From contig VUYT01000007.1 of the NCBI GenBank assembly GCA_008802785.1, positions 620,001-684,000 on the forward strand: a DNA stretch of 64,000 nt. Reading direction: 5' to 3'. Position 1 is the first letter of the stretch; every line of letters begins with the position of its first letter. Under the pieces are notes generated by a model. That model searched no databases. It was not told where the DNA came from and was given only the letters and a program-made list of their open reading frames with translations. This DNA is from Symmetrospora coprosmae (Eukaryota > Basidiomycota > Cystobasidiomycetes > Symmetrosporaceae). Of the stretch, positions 10,179 to 21,309 are shown piece by piece. The translations under genes and the position numbers were made by a program.

Positions 10179-13068
10179 ATGACTGACAGATACCGCTTCC
10201 CTGCTCGTCCTTCCCTCGTCTTTCCCCCTGCACCCGCCGCACACGCTCGCGCTCCATCGGATGCGCGCGATTTCCCTGCCGCTCCCGGTCACGCGTCTGC
10301 CGCCGAACGCGATGGCATTGATCGCAACGCCAACGACAACGACGACGGTACTGGGATGAACGATACGCTCGCCCGTCACCTGGCGCGCTCTCCGTCCGCC
10401 TTTGACGCGACCTTCGACGCCCTCCTCGGTCTAAACGGCGCACCATCTGCCTCTACCTCCCACGAATGGAACTCTTGGTCGAGACGAAGCAGCGCAGCAA
10501 CGCCTCTGGTCAGGCTCCCCTCCATCGACCAGGGCCTCTCGACCGCGTTTCCTGATGGGGTGAGTGCGCAGTCGGGACAAAGTGACGGGATGCCGCCTGA
10601 TGCGAAGCTGCCCGCAGTTTCTCCCGCTTCGCCGAGGGAGCTTGACGGATCCTCTAGAATACGCTCACCATGCACACGCTATCGCTGCAGCGAATGCAAA
10701 CGCTGGCAGCAGTGGGAATGTCCTATCAAGCGGCTCGTCCCCTCTGCGTGCCGCCTCATTCGACCACGCCCAGTACCAGCAGCAGCAACAGCACCAACAG
10801 CAGCAGCAGCAGCTCCACCCGAATCAGCTGCGCCCTATGAGCGCCAACAACATGGGCGAGACGAGCCTGCACAGCGGCTCAGATGAGTATACGGCGCACG
10901 CGTACGGTGTTGGCGACGCCGATGATGCCCGACCTGGCTTGCGCCGGCCTTCGTCACTGAATCTCCACCCGAACAACCTCAACCTACCTACGTCCAGTGC
11001 GCTGTACCAGCCCGCTCCAGCCGTAGCAGGCATCAAACGCAAGTCGCACCAGATGGGAGGGTCGGGCGACCAGGGCTATTACGAGAGCTCGCACAACCCG
11101 CCATCCGAGAGCCCGTACTCGCAGCCGCAGCCTGTACTGGGCAAGAGGAAAGCGTCCATGACGCTCGAGCATGGTGGGCCGCCTACGCCCATCGATGTTG
11201 CAGCGGGCGCCAGGGCGCAACGGGAATCCAGCAGCACCATGAATGCATACGGCTCCGATGCGTACTCCTTCCCGCCTCAACACGCGAATGGCGGGCATCC
11301 AGGGCAGCCCGCTCAGCCATACTCGCGCTATGAGCAGCAGCAGCACGAACAGCAGCAGGAGCACGCGTTGGGAAGCTATGTCTTTGGGCGGCCTTCTGTA
11401 CCTTCAGGCGGCGCCAATGGCGGTCCAGTGACGAGTGCAGGACACCCACAAGCACAAGCACAAGTGGGACAGGGCGCGACCATCTACTCGCACCTGTCTC
11501 CGCAGTATCCGCATCAACAGCAGCATCAGCCTGCTCAGCCGCCTCTTCACAGTCCCATACCGCGCATGGGCGTCCCAGACCCGTCGCTCTCTGCGGGCGC
11601 GAATGGCCTGCGTACGGCTGCAGCGGGAATATCGCGTCCGCCAACGAACGGCTCGGACGCAGGGTCAGTCAGCACCACGGGCGCGGTCTCTGGTGCGCAG
11701 GCACTGGCGATGGCCGCCAAGGCGTCGACGGTTTTTGCAGGCGGCCGGGCGGGAGCGGCGACGCGAGCGCGCAGAGGTGGGAAAGCCGCTGCAGGGCGCT
11801 CTGCCGCTTCGCAGGCGCAAGGTGGAGGAGCGTCCGACGAGGACGAGCTCAGCTACGAGATGGACGGCCACAGCCAGACGGGGGCGAGCGAGGGTTTCAA
11901 CAACGCCGCGAGCGGTGCCGGCGACGAGATGAAAAGCGGCGCGGGCGCGCGAACAGCCGGCATCACGAGCAGCGTGGGCGCCATGCAGATGCAGGGCAAG
12001 TGTGGGCACCTCTCTGCCGTTCCCGGGCACGTCAAGGAGAGCCCGTACTCGCGCTCGCCGGAGCTCAAGGTCAGCCACAAGATTGCCGAGCGCAAGCGGC
12101 GCAAGGAGATGAAGGAGCTCTTTGACGATCTGCGCGATAGCATGCCAGGGGAGCGTGGGAGCAAGAGCAGCAAGTGGGAGGTGCTCAGTAAAGCGGTCGA
12201 CTATATCGCAAAGCTGCACCAGCAGCAGGAGGAGCACGAGGCGCGCTCGGCAGACTCGGCGACGCAGATTGCGCAGCTGGAGGATATGCTCAATGCGAGC
12301 CAGAATCAGATTGAGCTTATGCAGCAGCAGCAACAGCAGCAGCAACAGCAGAGTACACAGCATCAGGAGATCCTGAGCCCGCAGCACCAGCATCAGCAGC
12401 AGCATGGTATCCACCTCAACCTCCCACAGGCGCACCAGAGTCCCATGAGCTCGCATTCGCTTGCGCCTCCGCAGGGTCCGCCTACGCTACAGCACCACCA
12501 CTCGCACCCACCCAATCTGCAGCCGCATCAAACGCAGTCGATAGCGTCGTCGTCCGGCTGGCCGATATTCCAGCACCCTCTGCAGCAGCAGCACGCAGCG
12601 CAGCAGGACGGCTCGCACCCGTCGTCTGTGCACAGCTCGCCCGGCCATGGGCCCGGACACGGCCGCTCGCAATCGTACCCATACCCCTCGCTCGGACACT
12701 CGCACGCCGGCTCGGCCCCACCTGCCATCCAGACGTACGCGGCGAGCCAGAGCGGCGGGAGCAGCTCGCAGCACTCGCGGCACCCTTCGCACACGAGCGC
12801 GCACTCGCTGGCCCTGCAGCCGGGCAGCGGGGCGGCGCCCTCGCCGTTCGGCGGGCCAGGCAACCCGTCGCCTTCTGGGTTCCGCCCGCCCAGCTTGCAC
12901 TCGCACCATTCGTCGAACCTGTCGATACACTCAAACCCGAATGCGAACGGGAATGCGAGTGCAAGCGCGCCGTCACAGTCGCCCCAGTCGCACCACCAGC
13001 AGATGATCTCGCCGCCGCCGGGCATGTCGATGCAGCAGCAGCAGCATCGGTCCATGGTGCAGATGCAG

Positions 13069-13103
<35 letters not shown>

Positions 13104-13260
13104 TATGTCGACCCCACAGACCATCATCGAGGACTTCAACCCGTTCGCGCATGCTATCGCGCAGCAGCCTCAGCAGGCGCAACAGCCACAGCAGCAGCAG
13201 CACGAATCGCCAATGATGAGCCCGATGCATCAGCACGCCCAGCAGCCGGCATACCAGTAA
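10179..13260 (+). CDS. Large glutamine-rich bHLH transcription factor
   Basis: Two exons, 10179-10559 and 10618-13260, join in phase at a GTGAGT intron to 1007 residues. The only folded part is a bHLH domain at about residues 613-670. Its basic region is SHKIAERKRRKEMKELFDDL, which has the His-Glu-Arg type contacts of E-box binders, then a loop GERGSKSSK and helix two WEVLSKAVDYIAKL. A leucine-containing helix and Gln runs follow. The rest is low complexity, rich in Gln, Pro, Ser and His, with long CAG/CAA tracts near 10780-10810, 12320-12350 and 13030-13100. Such proteins bind CANNTG sites as dimers in the nucleus; the Gln tracts suggest transcriptional activation. An alternative start exists: MAT at 9961-9971 with a GTGCGT donor and acceptor at 10188 also keeps phase. 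Confidence 0.85.
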
Positions 13261-13579
13261 TCCGAGACGCTCTCAGAAAATGTCCGCACCCTAGCCGCCA
13301 ACAATCCTCCATGCCTTGTGCACCCACCAGCCAGCGCCTTCCCGCGCTCTTCCCTCTTCCCGCTTGACGACTCGCGTACCTATCACTCTGATGTTGTGGG
13401 AATATAGCCTCTGTCTGTGCGGTGGCTCCTCTACGTAACCTTCGTTCCTGCGTACCGTGCCTGTGTGAATTGCCCGGCGGTCCATTTCTCTCATCCCTGT
13501 GCGTCGCTAGGAGAAGGGAAGCTCGCTCGCTCGCTTTCGCCCGACTCTCGCATACTTGACAGCGACCTGCACAGAAACC
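13261..13579. other. Intergenic, bHLH gene to FGGY kinase
   Basis: A 319-bp gap between two genes on the plus strand. No feature was recognised. Confidence 0.4.
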
Positions 13580-16170
13580 ATGGCCAGCTACTACATCGGA
13601 GTCGACGTGTAGGTGCAGCTGATGTGTGTGTCGTCCTCCCCCGTAACCTGCGCGCTGAGTCGACGTCGTCGTCGTTGTCGCTGCCAGCGGGACGGGCTCG
13701 GCGCGGGCAGCCCTGGTCAACGACGGCGGCGAGATCCTCGCAGAGTCGATATACAGCACAACGACGTACAGGGACGACAGGGACTCGGACATCTTTGAGC
13801 AGTCGACGACGGACAGTGAGTGCGCGCAGAGGGCGGGAATGCCGTCCAGCTTCGACCTGCGCCTGGCCTGGCTGTGACCTGTGACATCATGCCCATGCGC
13901 GGACGAGGTCGCAGCAGGCCACGGTGCAGGGAAAGGAGTTGCGCACAGCGCTGATGATGACCATCTCACTCCGTTTCGCTTTGGCACGTCCCACCAGTCT
14001 GGAACTGCATAGCAAAGGCGTGCAAGGACGTCGTCCGCGAGGCAAAGGTCGACAAGAACGACGTCAAAGGTCTCGGCTTTGATGGTGGGCGCGCTTTCTG
14101 CCGTGATGTTTCCTATCTCCTCATCTCTGCCTGTGCTGAAGCACGCTGCCCTGCTCGGAAGCCACCTGCTCGCTGGCCGTCACCACCCGCGACGGGACCC
14201 CCGTCTCCGTCACCAAGGGCGAGTACGGCATTGGCGAAAAGGGCAATAAGCGCGACATTATCCTCTGGGCCGACCACCGTGCGAGCAAGGAGGCGAATGA
14301 GATCAACGCGAGCGGGAGCGACGTCCTAAAATATGTTGGCGGGACCATGAGTCTCGAGATGTGAGCGATTCCGCATTCCGCATCCAAGATGATGGTGCTC
14401 GAGAGGGACGAGCTGATAGCGAGTCTTGTGCACGCAGGGAGCTGCCAAAGATCCTGTGGCTCAAGCGTCACATGCCTGCCGAGGTCTTTGAGTGCGTGCC
14501 TCCCGGCCTCCTAGTCCCACAGCTAGCTTGCTTGCGCCGCGAGGTCTTGACAGCTATGTGCCTCGTCCGCAGACAATGCCAGTTCTTCGATCTGCCAGAC
14601 TTCTTGACGTACCGCGCGACCTCCGACCTCGCCCGCTCGAACTGCTCTTTGGCTTGCAAATGCTCGTATGTCCCTCCAGAGATTCCAGGCTCGTCTGGCT
14701 GGAGCGCCGAGCTCTTCAACAAGATTGGACTGGATCAGATGGTGCGCGTCGAGACTCGTTACTCTATCCACAACATGACATGTCTGCTTACAGCCTGCTC
14801 CAACGGTAACTCGCGCTCCGCAGGTCAAGGACGACTTCTCCGCTTTGGGCGGCCAACCTGGCAAGACCGGACTCATCCTCACGGCCGGCCAGCCCGTTGG
14901 GGCGGGTCTCTCTGAGCAGGCAGCGTCCGAGCTCGGCCTGAACGCAGGCACTCCTGTCGGTTCGGGCGTGATTGATGCGTACGCCGGCTGGGTCGGCACG
15001 GTCGCGGCGCCCATGCCGGACCTCAATAGCAATACGGTCGACCTGAAGGAGAGCAGGCACCGTCTCGCGGCCATTGCAGGAACGAGCACATGCCACATCG
15101 TGCAGAGTCCGGAGGCGGTCTTCGTTCCGGGCGTGTGGGGTCCATACCTGCACGCCATCTTCCCAGGGTGTAAGTCGACTTCGAGGCCGCGCTCCTCTCC
15201 TTATGTAGTGCTGCACTGCTGACGGAACCGGGTTGCGCAGTCTGGATGAACGAGGGCGGACAGTCCTCCACTGGTCAGCTCCTCGACTTTATGCTCGAGA
15301 CCCACCCTGCTTGGCCCAAGCTGCTCGCTCAGAGTAAGGAGAAGGGCGTCAACCACTTTGTCCTGCTCGGCGACCTCCTCGAGCAGCAGATGAAGGAGAC
15401 GGATGCGCCTTTCCTCACATACCTCACAAGAGGCCTCCACATCTACCCAGACCTGCACGGTAAGTTTTCCTCACAGGCACTGCCGCGCGTCAAGTCTCAC
15501 GTTCGCTACATCTTCCGTGTGCTTTCAGGCAACCGATCTCCACTGGCAGACTCCACGATGCGCGGCATGATCGTCGGTCTCTCGCTCGACAAGGGTGTCA
15601 AGGACCTGGCTTTGCGATACCTGGCCACCTGCGAGGCTATCGCTCTCCAGACCCGGCAGTGAGTCAGCCACCGGCATCGTCTCTCGCTCGTAGGTATCCC
15701 CGCCGCGGGCTAGCAGACGACTGAAGCGACCCCGATGTTACCGCCCTCACAGCATCATCGAAGACATGAACAAGCGCGGGCACGAGATCAAGTACCTCTT
15801 CATGTCTGGCGGCCTGGTCAAGAACAAGATCCTCATGCAGCTGCTCGCCGACATCTGCGCAATCCCGATCCAGCTGCCCTTCTCGCACTCTGCGTCCGTC
15901 GTCCTGGGCAGCGCGATGCTGGGCGCCATCGCGGCGGAGGAGAATGCCATCGGCAAGATCACGACGCAGCAGGAGGCTGGGGAGCGTGGACGCGGGATGA
16001 GCGAGAGGCTCTGGAAGGTCATGGAGCGCATGTCGCGGCCTGGATCGACCATCTTGCCGAAGGCGGGCGAGAAGGAGAAAAAGCTGTTGGAGGTAAAGTG
16101 GGATATCTTCAGGCAGCTCATCGAGCAGCAGCGCAAGTGGAGGAAGGACGTAGAGGAGGCGTTGGCTTGA
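13580..16170 (+). CDS. FGGY-family pentulose kinase (D-ribulokinase type)
   Basis: Ten exons join in phase to 592 residues: 13580-13608, 13688-13815, 13998-14084, 14162-14360, 14438-14491, 14573-14741, 14824-15169, 15241-15459, 15529-15658 and 15753-16170. The first phosphate-binding motif is YYIGVDVGTGSARAALV. Other family blocks are GFDATCSLAV, ILWADHRASKEA, LPKILWLKRHMP, FFDLPDFLTYRAT and WMNEGGQSSTG. The adenosine-binding region is LFMSGGLVKNKILMQLLAD. These fit the YDR109C/FGGY branch, cytosolic kinases that phosphorylate D-ribulose or a similar pentulose with ATP. Substrate choice cannot be read from sequence alone. Confidence 0.92.
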
Positions 16171-16455
16171 GCCGATGTAGGTAGAAGGCAAGACGCAACA
16201 AAATCGGTGCGGTCTGTATCAGTAAGACTGAGCAGGCGAGCGCAGCGCGACTCCGCTGTAGCTGCAAGAGGTCTGGCAGGTGGCTTGCCGCAATACCTGT
16301 GTCGGGTTCGGCCCGCTTGCTCGAAAACGGAGACCTGTAACGAAGTTTGCACCGCGCAACTGCAAGTAGGTGGAAGCACACAACGCGGCGCATGCAGATG
16401 CGGCAAATCGACGATTCGATGCATGAGGAGTGTTATCGCAGGATCGAGGTTTGCC

Positions 16456-17190
16456 CTACTTGCGTCGGACCTCGTAGAACTTCGGCATTTGCTGTGCCTT
16501 TCCGGCGATCTTTTGCCTCGACGCCATGAAGCGGAAGACTCCGGATGCAAGCGTGTCTTGTGCAAACCGGGGCAATTCTGGCTTCTTGGTGTCCGCTTCC
16601 GGCAGGATTCGCTGGCCTTTCCACTGGAGATGAATGTCCTGTTCAACTTCGTCTCCTGCATATCGAGGACCTCGCAACGTCCAGTGATCGGAAGAGCCGA
16701 GCTGCAGCTGACTGGCCTTGATGGAGTGGATCTGATTGGGCCAGGTGAATCGAGGCTTCGTGCGGAGAAGGTAGTAGCAGGCGTCCCAGGCTCTCGATTA
16801 GGCTGTGCCAACAGCCCGCGGATCCGGATGCTCGTGTCAGGAAGGGCAGTCAAGGGAGCGCCGGCATCGCTCCGCAACATCATCTCGGTATTAACCGGCC
16901 TGCTATGCGCTCGCGAAGATTGCCTTGCACGCGCGGACCTCCTTGGCTGAGGTTGGAAACCGTAGACTTTGATGTAACAGCCAGCAGGGCCCATCCGCAG
17001 GAGTTCTGGCTTGCCGGTCAGTGGTATAGCTTCCGCTTCCCACTGTGTCTATACACACAAGGTGGACAAGTAATCAGCCTCTGCCATATTGTCCACTTAT
17101 CGCTCGAGTGCATCAGCCGACCTGAGGGAGGTTGGATGGTGGACGAGAGCTGGAAGCAGACATCGCCGATAACGATGCGTCAGCTCGTGG
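16456..17190 (-). pseudogene. WP-domain copy D, two domains, apparently decayed
   Basis: Read on the minus strand, two WP-type domains are visible in pieces. The upstream one has SSDKWTIWQ near 17050, then in another frame WEAEAIPLTGKPELL near 17010-17040 and an Asn-Thr-Glu stretch, then in a third frame DACYYLLRTKP near 16780. The downstream domain is continuous: FTWPNQIHSIKASQLQLG, SSDHWTLRG, FAQDTLASGVFRF and the close FYEVRRK before a stop at 16456. The pieces line up with copies E and F, but the upstream domain changes frame twice. The only introns that would fix this are about 25 nt, too short for this genome. No clear start was found. Alternatively, only the last domain is expressed from an unseen exon. 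Confidence 0.5.
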
Positions 17191-17894
17191 TACAGGGCAG
17201 GAGGCTCCTAGGGAGGCTTCCTTCGGTCCGCGCCGGTCAACGCTGTTCAGGCGCTGAGAAAGTGGCTGCTATGCGTGGGTGACTTGCTTGAAGGATTCAG
17301 GTGAGATGCTTGAGTGGGCGAAAGGAGAGGGACAGGACGACCAAGTGGATCGCTCTGGAGGCGACCGACCATGCACCCCTCAGATCTGCCAGACAGAGGA
17401 GCATAGCCTCAGTCTAGAGGTAGTCAAAGGCGCCAGCAGCATCAGCATCGAAGTGAGGTGGCAACCCCTGCTTCAAAGGAGTAAGCCAACGTGAGCCATC
17501 GTGTGAAGTTGCGAGCTGGTACAGCTAATCGTATCGTGGTGGTCAACACACACAGATCAGCTGCTTCTGAACCTGCCGGTCTATTCAGCGGGCGGTGTAC
17601 TGGCGCGCTCAGATGACCGTCTGATTCAGGCACATGAGGCTGCATCAGTGCGAGTCCTGCTGGCGCACACGTGTATGCAAAATAACGAGTAAAGCCGGTG
17701 TGGCATTAATGAGAGTCCATTGCTGGTTTGCTGTCGCATCAACGGATCAGTCGATGGCAGAATACGAGGGTCACGAGTACAAGGAGTGTGTGGTAAGCTA
17801 GGAAGAGGGATGGGAGGAAGACAGAAGATCTCGATGCCGGCGGGACGCGTGAAGGCCGGGATGGATCGATTTCCTAGGATGGAGGGTTTGGCCA
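17191..17894. other. Gap between WP-domain copies D and E
   Basis: No gene was recognised in this stretch. It presumably contains the former promoter of copy D and the 3' region of copy E. Confidence 0.35.
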
Positions 17895-18341
17895 TCACTT
17901 CCGGTTCTGCCGACGACCGGACTGCTGATGGGAGGTTTGGGAAGCAGTCGACCTGGCATGATCTGCGCTTCTGCGCTGAGTCACCGCCTGCCGGGAAGGC
18001 TGGACGGCGGAGACAGAGGGACGTTTCTCGATCAGGTAGTAGCAAAGAGGTCGAGAGTGACCAGGCGTGTCCTTATCGGTGAGGTATTCCGAAGCTTTGA
18101 GAAAATACCGAGCAGTCGTGAAATCTGACTCGGATAGGGAGAAGCCACTCCCATATCTTCGGGCGCCGAAAGCAGGGTCTCCTTTCAGGTCTTTCACGGG
18201 CGTCCAGGCGTCGTCTTGGCTCTCGCTGCGAATGTGCCAGACGCTGTGGAGGCCTTTGGGCTTTAGGCGGCCTCCGAGCTTGATGATCTCGAAATTATCG
18301 ATCCTTTCCGGCCAACCGTGTGCGAGCTGCTGCGACAACAT
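17895..18341 (-). CDS. WP-domain family protein, copy E (about 148 aa or more)
   Basis: An open exon from an ATG at 18341 to a stop at 17895. The domain begins at HGWPERIDNFEIIKLGG, has the central Trp in LHSVWHIRS, the block FSLSESDFTTARYF, and closes LCYYLIEKRPS. A basic, Gln/Ser/Arg-rich tail of about 35 residues follows. The ATG directly follows an in-frame stop, so either it is the true start or an upstream exon exists. An ATG at 18466 (MAKSRALPHNSSQ) would match the first exon of copy F in length and style, but I found no splice that keeps phase. The upstream block at 18690-18900 resembles that of copy F. No signal peptide or membrane helix is seen. Function unknown. Confidence 0.55.
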   Translation of the reverse strand: MLSQQLAHGWPERIDNFEIIKLGGRLKPKGLHSVWHIRSESQDDAWTPVKDLKGDPAFGARRYGSGFSLSESDFTTARYFLKASEYLTDKDTPGHSRPLCYYLIEKRPSVSAVQPSRQAVTQRRSADHARSTASQTSHQQSGRRQNRK

Positions 18342-18689
18342 TCAGCCACCGACACTTCTCGAGGCAGGGCCAAGCTCTCTGCCCACATATGCTGGCTTCT
18401 GATAGGTCTGCTTCGGGCGCGCCGAAGTTGGCTGCTGTTGTGAGGTAAGGCGCGAGACTTAGCCATGGATTATGGCGATTTGCTGAAATGTGTAGGCTCG
18501 CTAGGCGCACCTGGGGCATCTCTGCTCGTAATATATCTGTAGCCGCGTATGCTATTGAGATGTGATGTCTTGAGCGGAGAAGCTCTGTATAGCTATGACA
18601 AGAACAGAGCAGAGAGCTGGACTACGGCAGCTAAGCCTGGCATGGCGATTGGAAGCACCGTCATCAGATAATCAAAGGAGGTATCGTTC

Positions 18690-18900
18690 GAGCGATCAGC
18701 GGTGCCACTCCACGCTAGAAAGGGACAGAGCAGGTGGGTCAGCGTGGGAAGAATAGCTTGTCGCCGATCAAAGCGGGCCATCTTGACTTTATTAAGTAGA
18801 CCAGCGTCGTAGGCTGATGAAATGCTGCCTTGCGTCGTTATATCGGCACGCTGACGGTGCGAATGGAAAGTAAGACTGGATGCGCCTATCTAGGCGTCAG
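18690..18900. repeat. Upstream block of copy E, repeated upstream of copy F
   Basis: The segment contains TGCCACTCCACGCTAGAAAG and GTGGGAAGAATAGCTT. It is matched in the same order by TGCCACTCCACGCTTGAAAG and GTGGGAAGAATCGCTG at 20131-20190. Similarity continues patchily for about 200 bp. Confidence 0.75.
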
Positions 18901-19221
18901 AACGGCGGAAAAGCCTCATGCCACTGGCACACTGTCGCGCACGCAGTAGCATGCCGTTCTGAAAGCGTCTCTGAACCCAATGTGAGGTTCGCTTTCGCGC
19001 GGACGCTGGCTGCAAGCATATCGTGTGTGTCGGTACATCTATGGCAGAGACTACCTCTGCGAGGTCCAGCATCAGATCAGGAGTTGATGGCAGAAGATCG
19101 GGAGCTTAATAACAAGGGACGCCGGGCTAGAGAAGGTCTAAGGATGGAGAAGGCGAGGAAATAGGGTGCAGGACAGGAGGATATGCATCGGTCATAATAT
19201 GTCTCAGCCTCGACCAGCAGT

Positions 19222-19958
19222 CTACGTGCGACGAGCCGGCACATGTGGGACAGACGGGTTATTGCCACGCCTGCCAGACTGCTTGGGCTGCTTAGAACCC
19301 AGCTTGGCACTCCCTGATGTCGGGTCCGCTGCAGGGGACTTTCTCCCAGTTTTCACCTCATAAATGAAGTACTTCTGTGGTCGAAAGCTGGTCCGAGATC
19401 CTTCGCCGCTCTGACCAGCTGAAGCGCGCGCACGGTATGCTCCGGAGATAAGGTCTTCCTTGCTGATGTGTATCGCATTTGCGTCCGCAAGAACTGGAAC
19501 ACAAACAACTCGAGCTGTTATGACCTTGCCGGTCTTGCAATACAAAGGAACGGGCTCTCCCTTTCCCGAGGTATTGATCAGGTTCCAGTGGCCAGATGTA
19601 TCGGCATGGAGCTTGAACGATTCGTCTTGGAGTTCTGTTAAACCGAGATGCATCGGCCAGGAAGCAGGTCGCTGCAGGGCAAGATGAATCGAGACACAGC
19701 GACTTAGGATATGCCCCGGGTCGATACGTTTGTTCCTTCCGCACAGCTTACATAGTTTGAATGCTTCGATCCCAGCGTGGTGATCTACATGTGAAGCACA
19801 AGCGCTCGTCAGCAAATGACCTCCGAGCAGGGCAAGATTCCTGCTCAGAAGGCACGCAGGCACACCTCTCTGGCTTCCGGCTTGAGAATCTGTCCAAGCG
19901 GCTGCCGTCCCGATGGCTTTGACGAAGTGGTGGGTACTGAGGAGGTTTTAGGCGCCAT
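19222..19958 (-). CDS. WP-domain family protein, copy F (191 aa)
   Basis: Three exons (19958-19866, 19784-19752, 19671-19222) join in phase, both introns having good GTGTGC or GTAAGC donors and TAG/CAG acceptors. The N-terminus is short and Ser/Lys-rich (MAPKTSSVPTTSSKPSGRQP). The domain starts SWPMHLGLTELQD, has the central Trp in SGHWNLINTSG, then EPVPLYCKTGKVITARVV, the block ISKEDLISGAYRARAS, and closes KYFIYEVKTGRK. A basic tail rich in Ser, Lys, Gly and Arg of about 45 residues follows. This is the cleanest intact member and the best query for a family search. It has no signal peptide or membrane segment. The upstream block at 20120-20330 is shared with copy E, so gene and promoter were duplicated together. 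Confidence 0.75.
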
Positions 19959-20119
19959 TGAGCTCCTGTGGCAGGGAGGATGGTCTGAGTGTTATGTGTT
20001 GTTGCTGATGATAGAGAGGCGAGAGGCGAGCCTGGGCTCAAGACGACCGCCGCCACTGTTGGTCTAGTCGCCTCAGGGCAGCATAGCCATGACTGTTAGA
20101 AGGGGGCGAACTATTCAGC

Positions 20120-20330
20120 GCGATTAGCGATGCCACTCCACGCTTGAAAGGGTGGGAGTAGCTGGGTGAGTGTGGGAAGAATCGCTGGTCAGCTGACGGG
20201 CGGGCGGTCTTGAACCAGGCTGGTTGCGCAATATTGCTAGACTGATAGAATGCTACATTGCGGTGAGCTTGTACGCTTGGTATGCGAATAGGAATGGAGA
20301 CTGGGTGCGCTTGATGAAGACGGCGGGACG
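20120..20330. repeat. Upstream block of copy F, repeated upstream of copy E
   Basis: This is the partner of the block at 18690-18900. It begins about 170 bp upstream of the ATG at 19958. Shared pieces include the TGCCACTCCACGCT box and the GTGGGAAGAAT box. Confidence 0.75.
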
Positions 20331-20408
20331 GCTAACGTACACGGTCCGCTGGGCTCTCGAGCGTCACAGTCCGGCTGAACAGATGTGACTCCGGCGGCAT
20401 CTCACCAT

Positions 20409-21047
20409 TCATGGATGCCCTTGGACCGGATTGAGCTCCGTCCCTCTCCGCTTGAACTCCTCCTCGCTAACGCCCATGATCTGCGCGCAGTCCCACCGCT
20501 TGAACATGGCCGCGCAGTCGACGGCGCTGGGCTGGCCACTCCGCGTGTCCGCTTTCCCCTGCTCGACGAGCACTTTGACGACAGCATCGTACCCCTTGAA
20601 CACGGCGCCAGCGAGCGGGCTCTGCCCCCTGTCGTTGGCGAGGTTCGGGTCGGCGCCTTTGGACAGGAGGAGGGCGACGAGCTCCGGGTGGTTGTAGTAC
20701 GATGCGAGCATGAGGAGCGTGTCACCCGCGTGGTTCGTCAGATTGGGTGGGATGCCCGCCTGCAGGTAGGTGGTGAGCGTCTGAACATCCCCCGCTCGGG
20801 CGGCGTCAAAGAGCTTCGCGGCCAGATCGAGGGCCGCTGCGGGGAGCTGGCGCGGAGTGGCAGGAACCTGGCGTGGACACGGCGGAGTCAGCCATCATTT
20901 GCCTGCTGCTAGCTATACCATAGCCGCGACTGGGCTTCCCCTCACCTCCGGCGCAGCATTCGGGTCGCTCGATGACGCGGGAACAGCTGGAGGCTGCTGT
21001 GACGTCTGAGCTTCGCTCGCTCCGCCAGCCTCAGGAGCGTTGACCAT
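20409..21047 (-). CDS. Small ankyrin-repeat protein (186 aa)
   Basis: Two exons (21047-20946 and 20867-20409) join in phase. After a short disordered start (MVNAPEAGGASEAQTSQQ) there are about four ankyrin repeats. Typical pieces are FDAARAGDVQTLTTYLQAG, NHAGDTLLMLASYYNHPELV, KGADPNLANDRGQSPLAGAV and GKADTRSGQPSAVDCAAMF. The repeats fill almost the whole protein, so it is a stand-alone binding scaffold with no enzyme domain. Similar small ankyrin proteins are common in fungi and usually cytosolic. The partner cannot be named. A longer form starting at 21110 is open in the same frame, but the ATG at 21047 gives the more typical start. Confidence 0.85.
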
Positions 21048-21309
21048 TTGCAATGTACGTGCTACTAGCAGAGGGGAGAGATCCGAGGTTGTGTGCAATG
21101 CGATATGCAATCCTTTCGCGGGTTGGACAGAGAAGAGCTGCAGTCAGATGCGGAACCGGTGGCAAAAGTCCAGACTGAGCATACGCAGAATAACCGAGAC
21201 AGCCTCCGCATTTCAGCGCATGCTATGCTATCTGCTCTCCATTACTTCATGTCTAGGATACACGCTGAATGATATGCAATTTTTTTACCAAGCCCTGCTG
21301 CCGTGACTT

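Noticed and set aside
11665-12456. A leucine-rich minus-strand frame opposite the bHLH gene
   Set aside because: It is the antisense of CAG-rich coding DNA, which automatically gives Leu/Ala runs.
12482-13236. Cys- and Leu-run proteins on the minus strand
   Set aside because: They are artefacts of reading CAG/CAA tracts on the other strand; the sense strand has a clear bHLH protein.
15747-16994. A 415-residue open frame on the minus strand over the end of the FGGY kinase
   Set aside because: Most of it is the antisense of a well-supported kinase exon. Only its first part coincides with a piece of WP copy D; as a whole it has no protein-like pattern.
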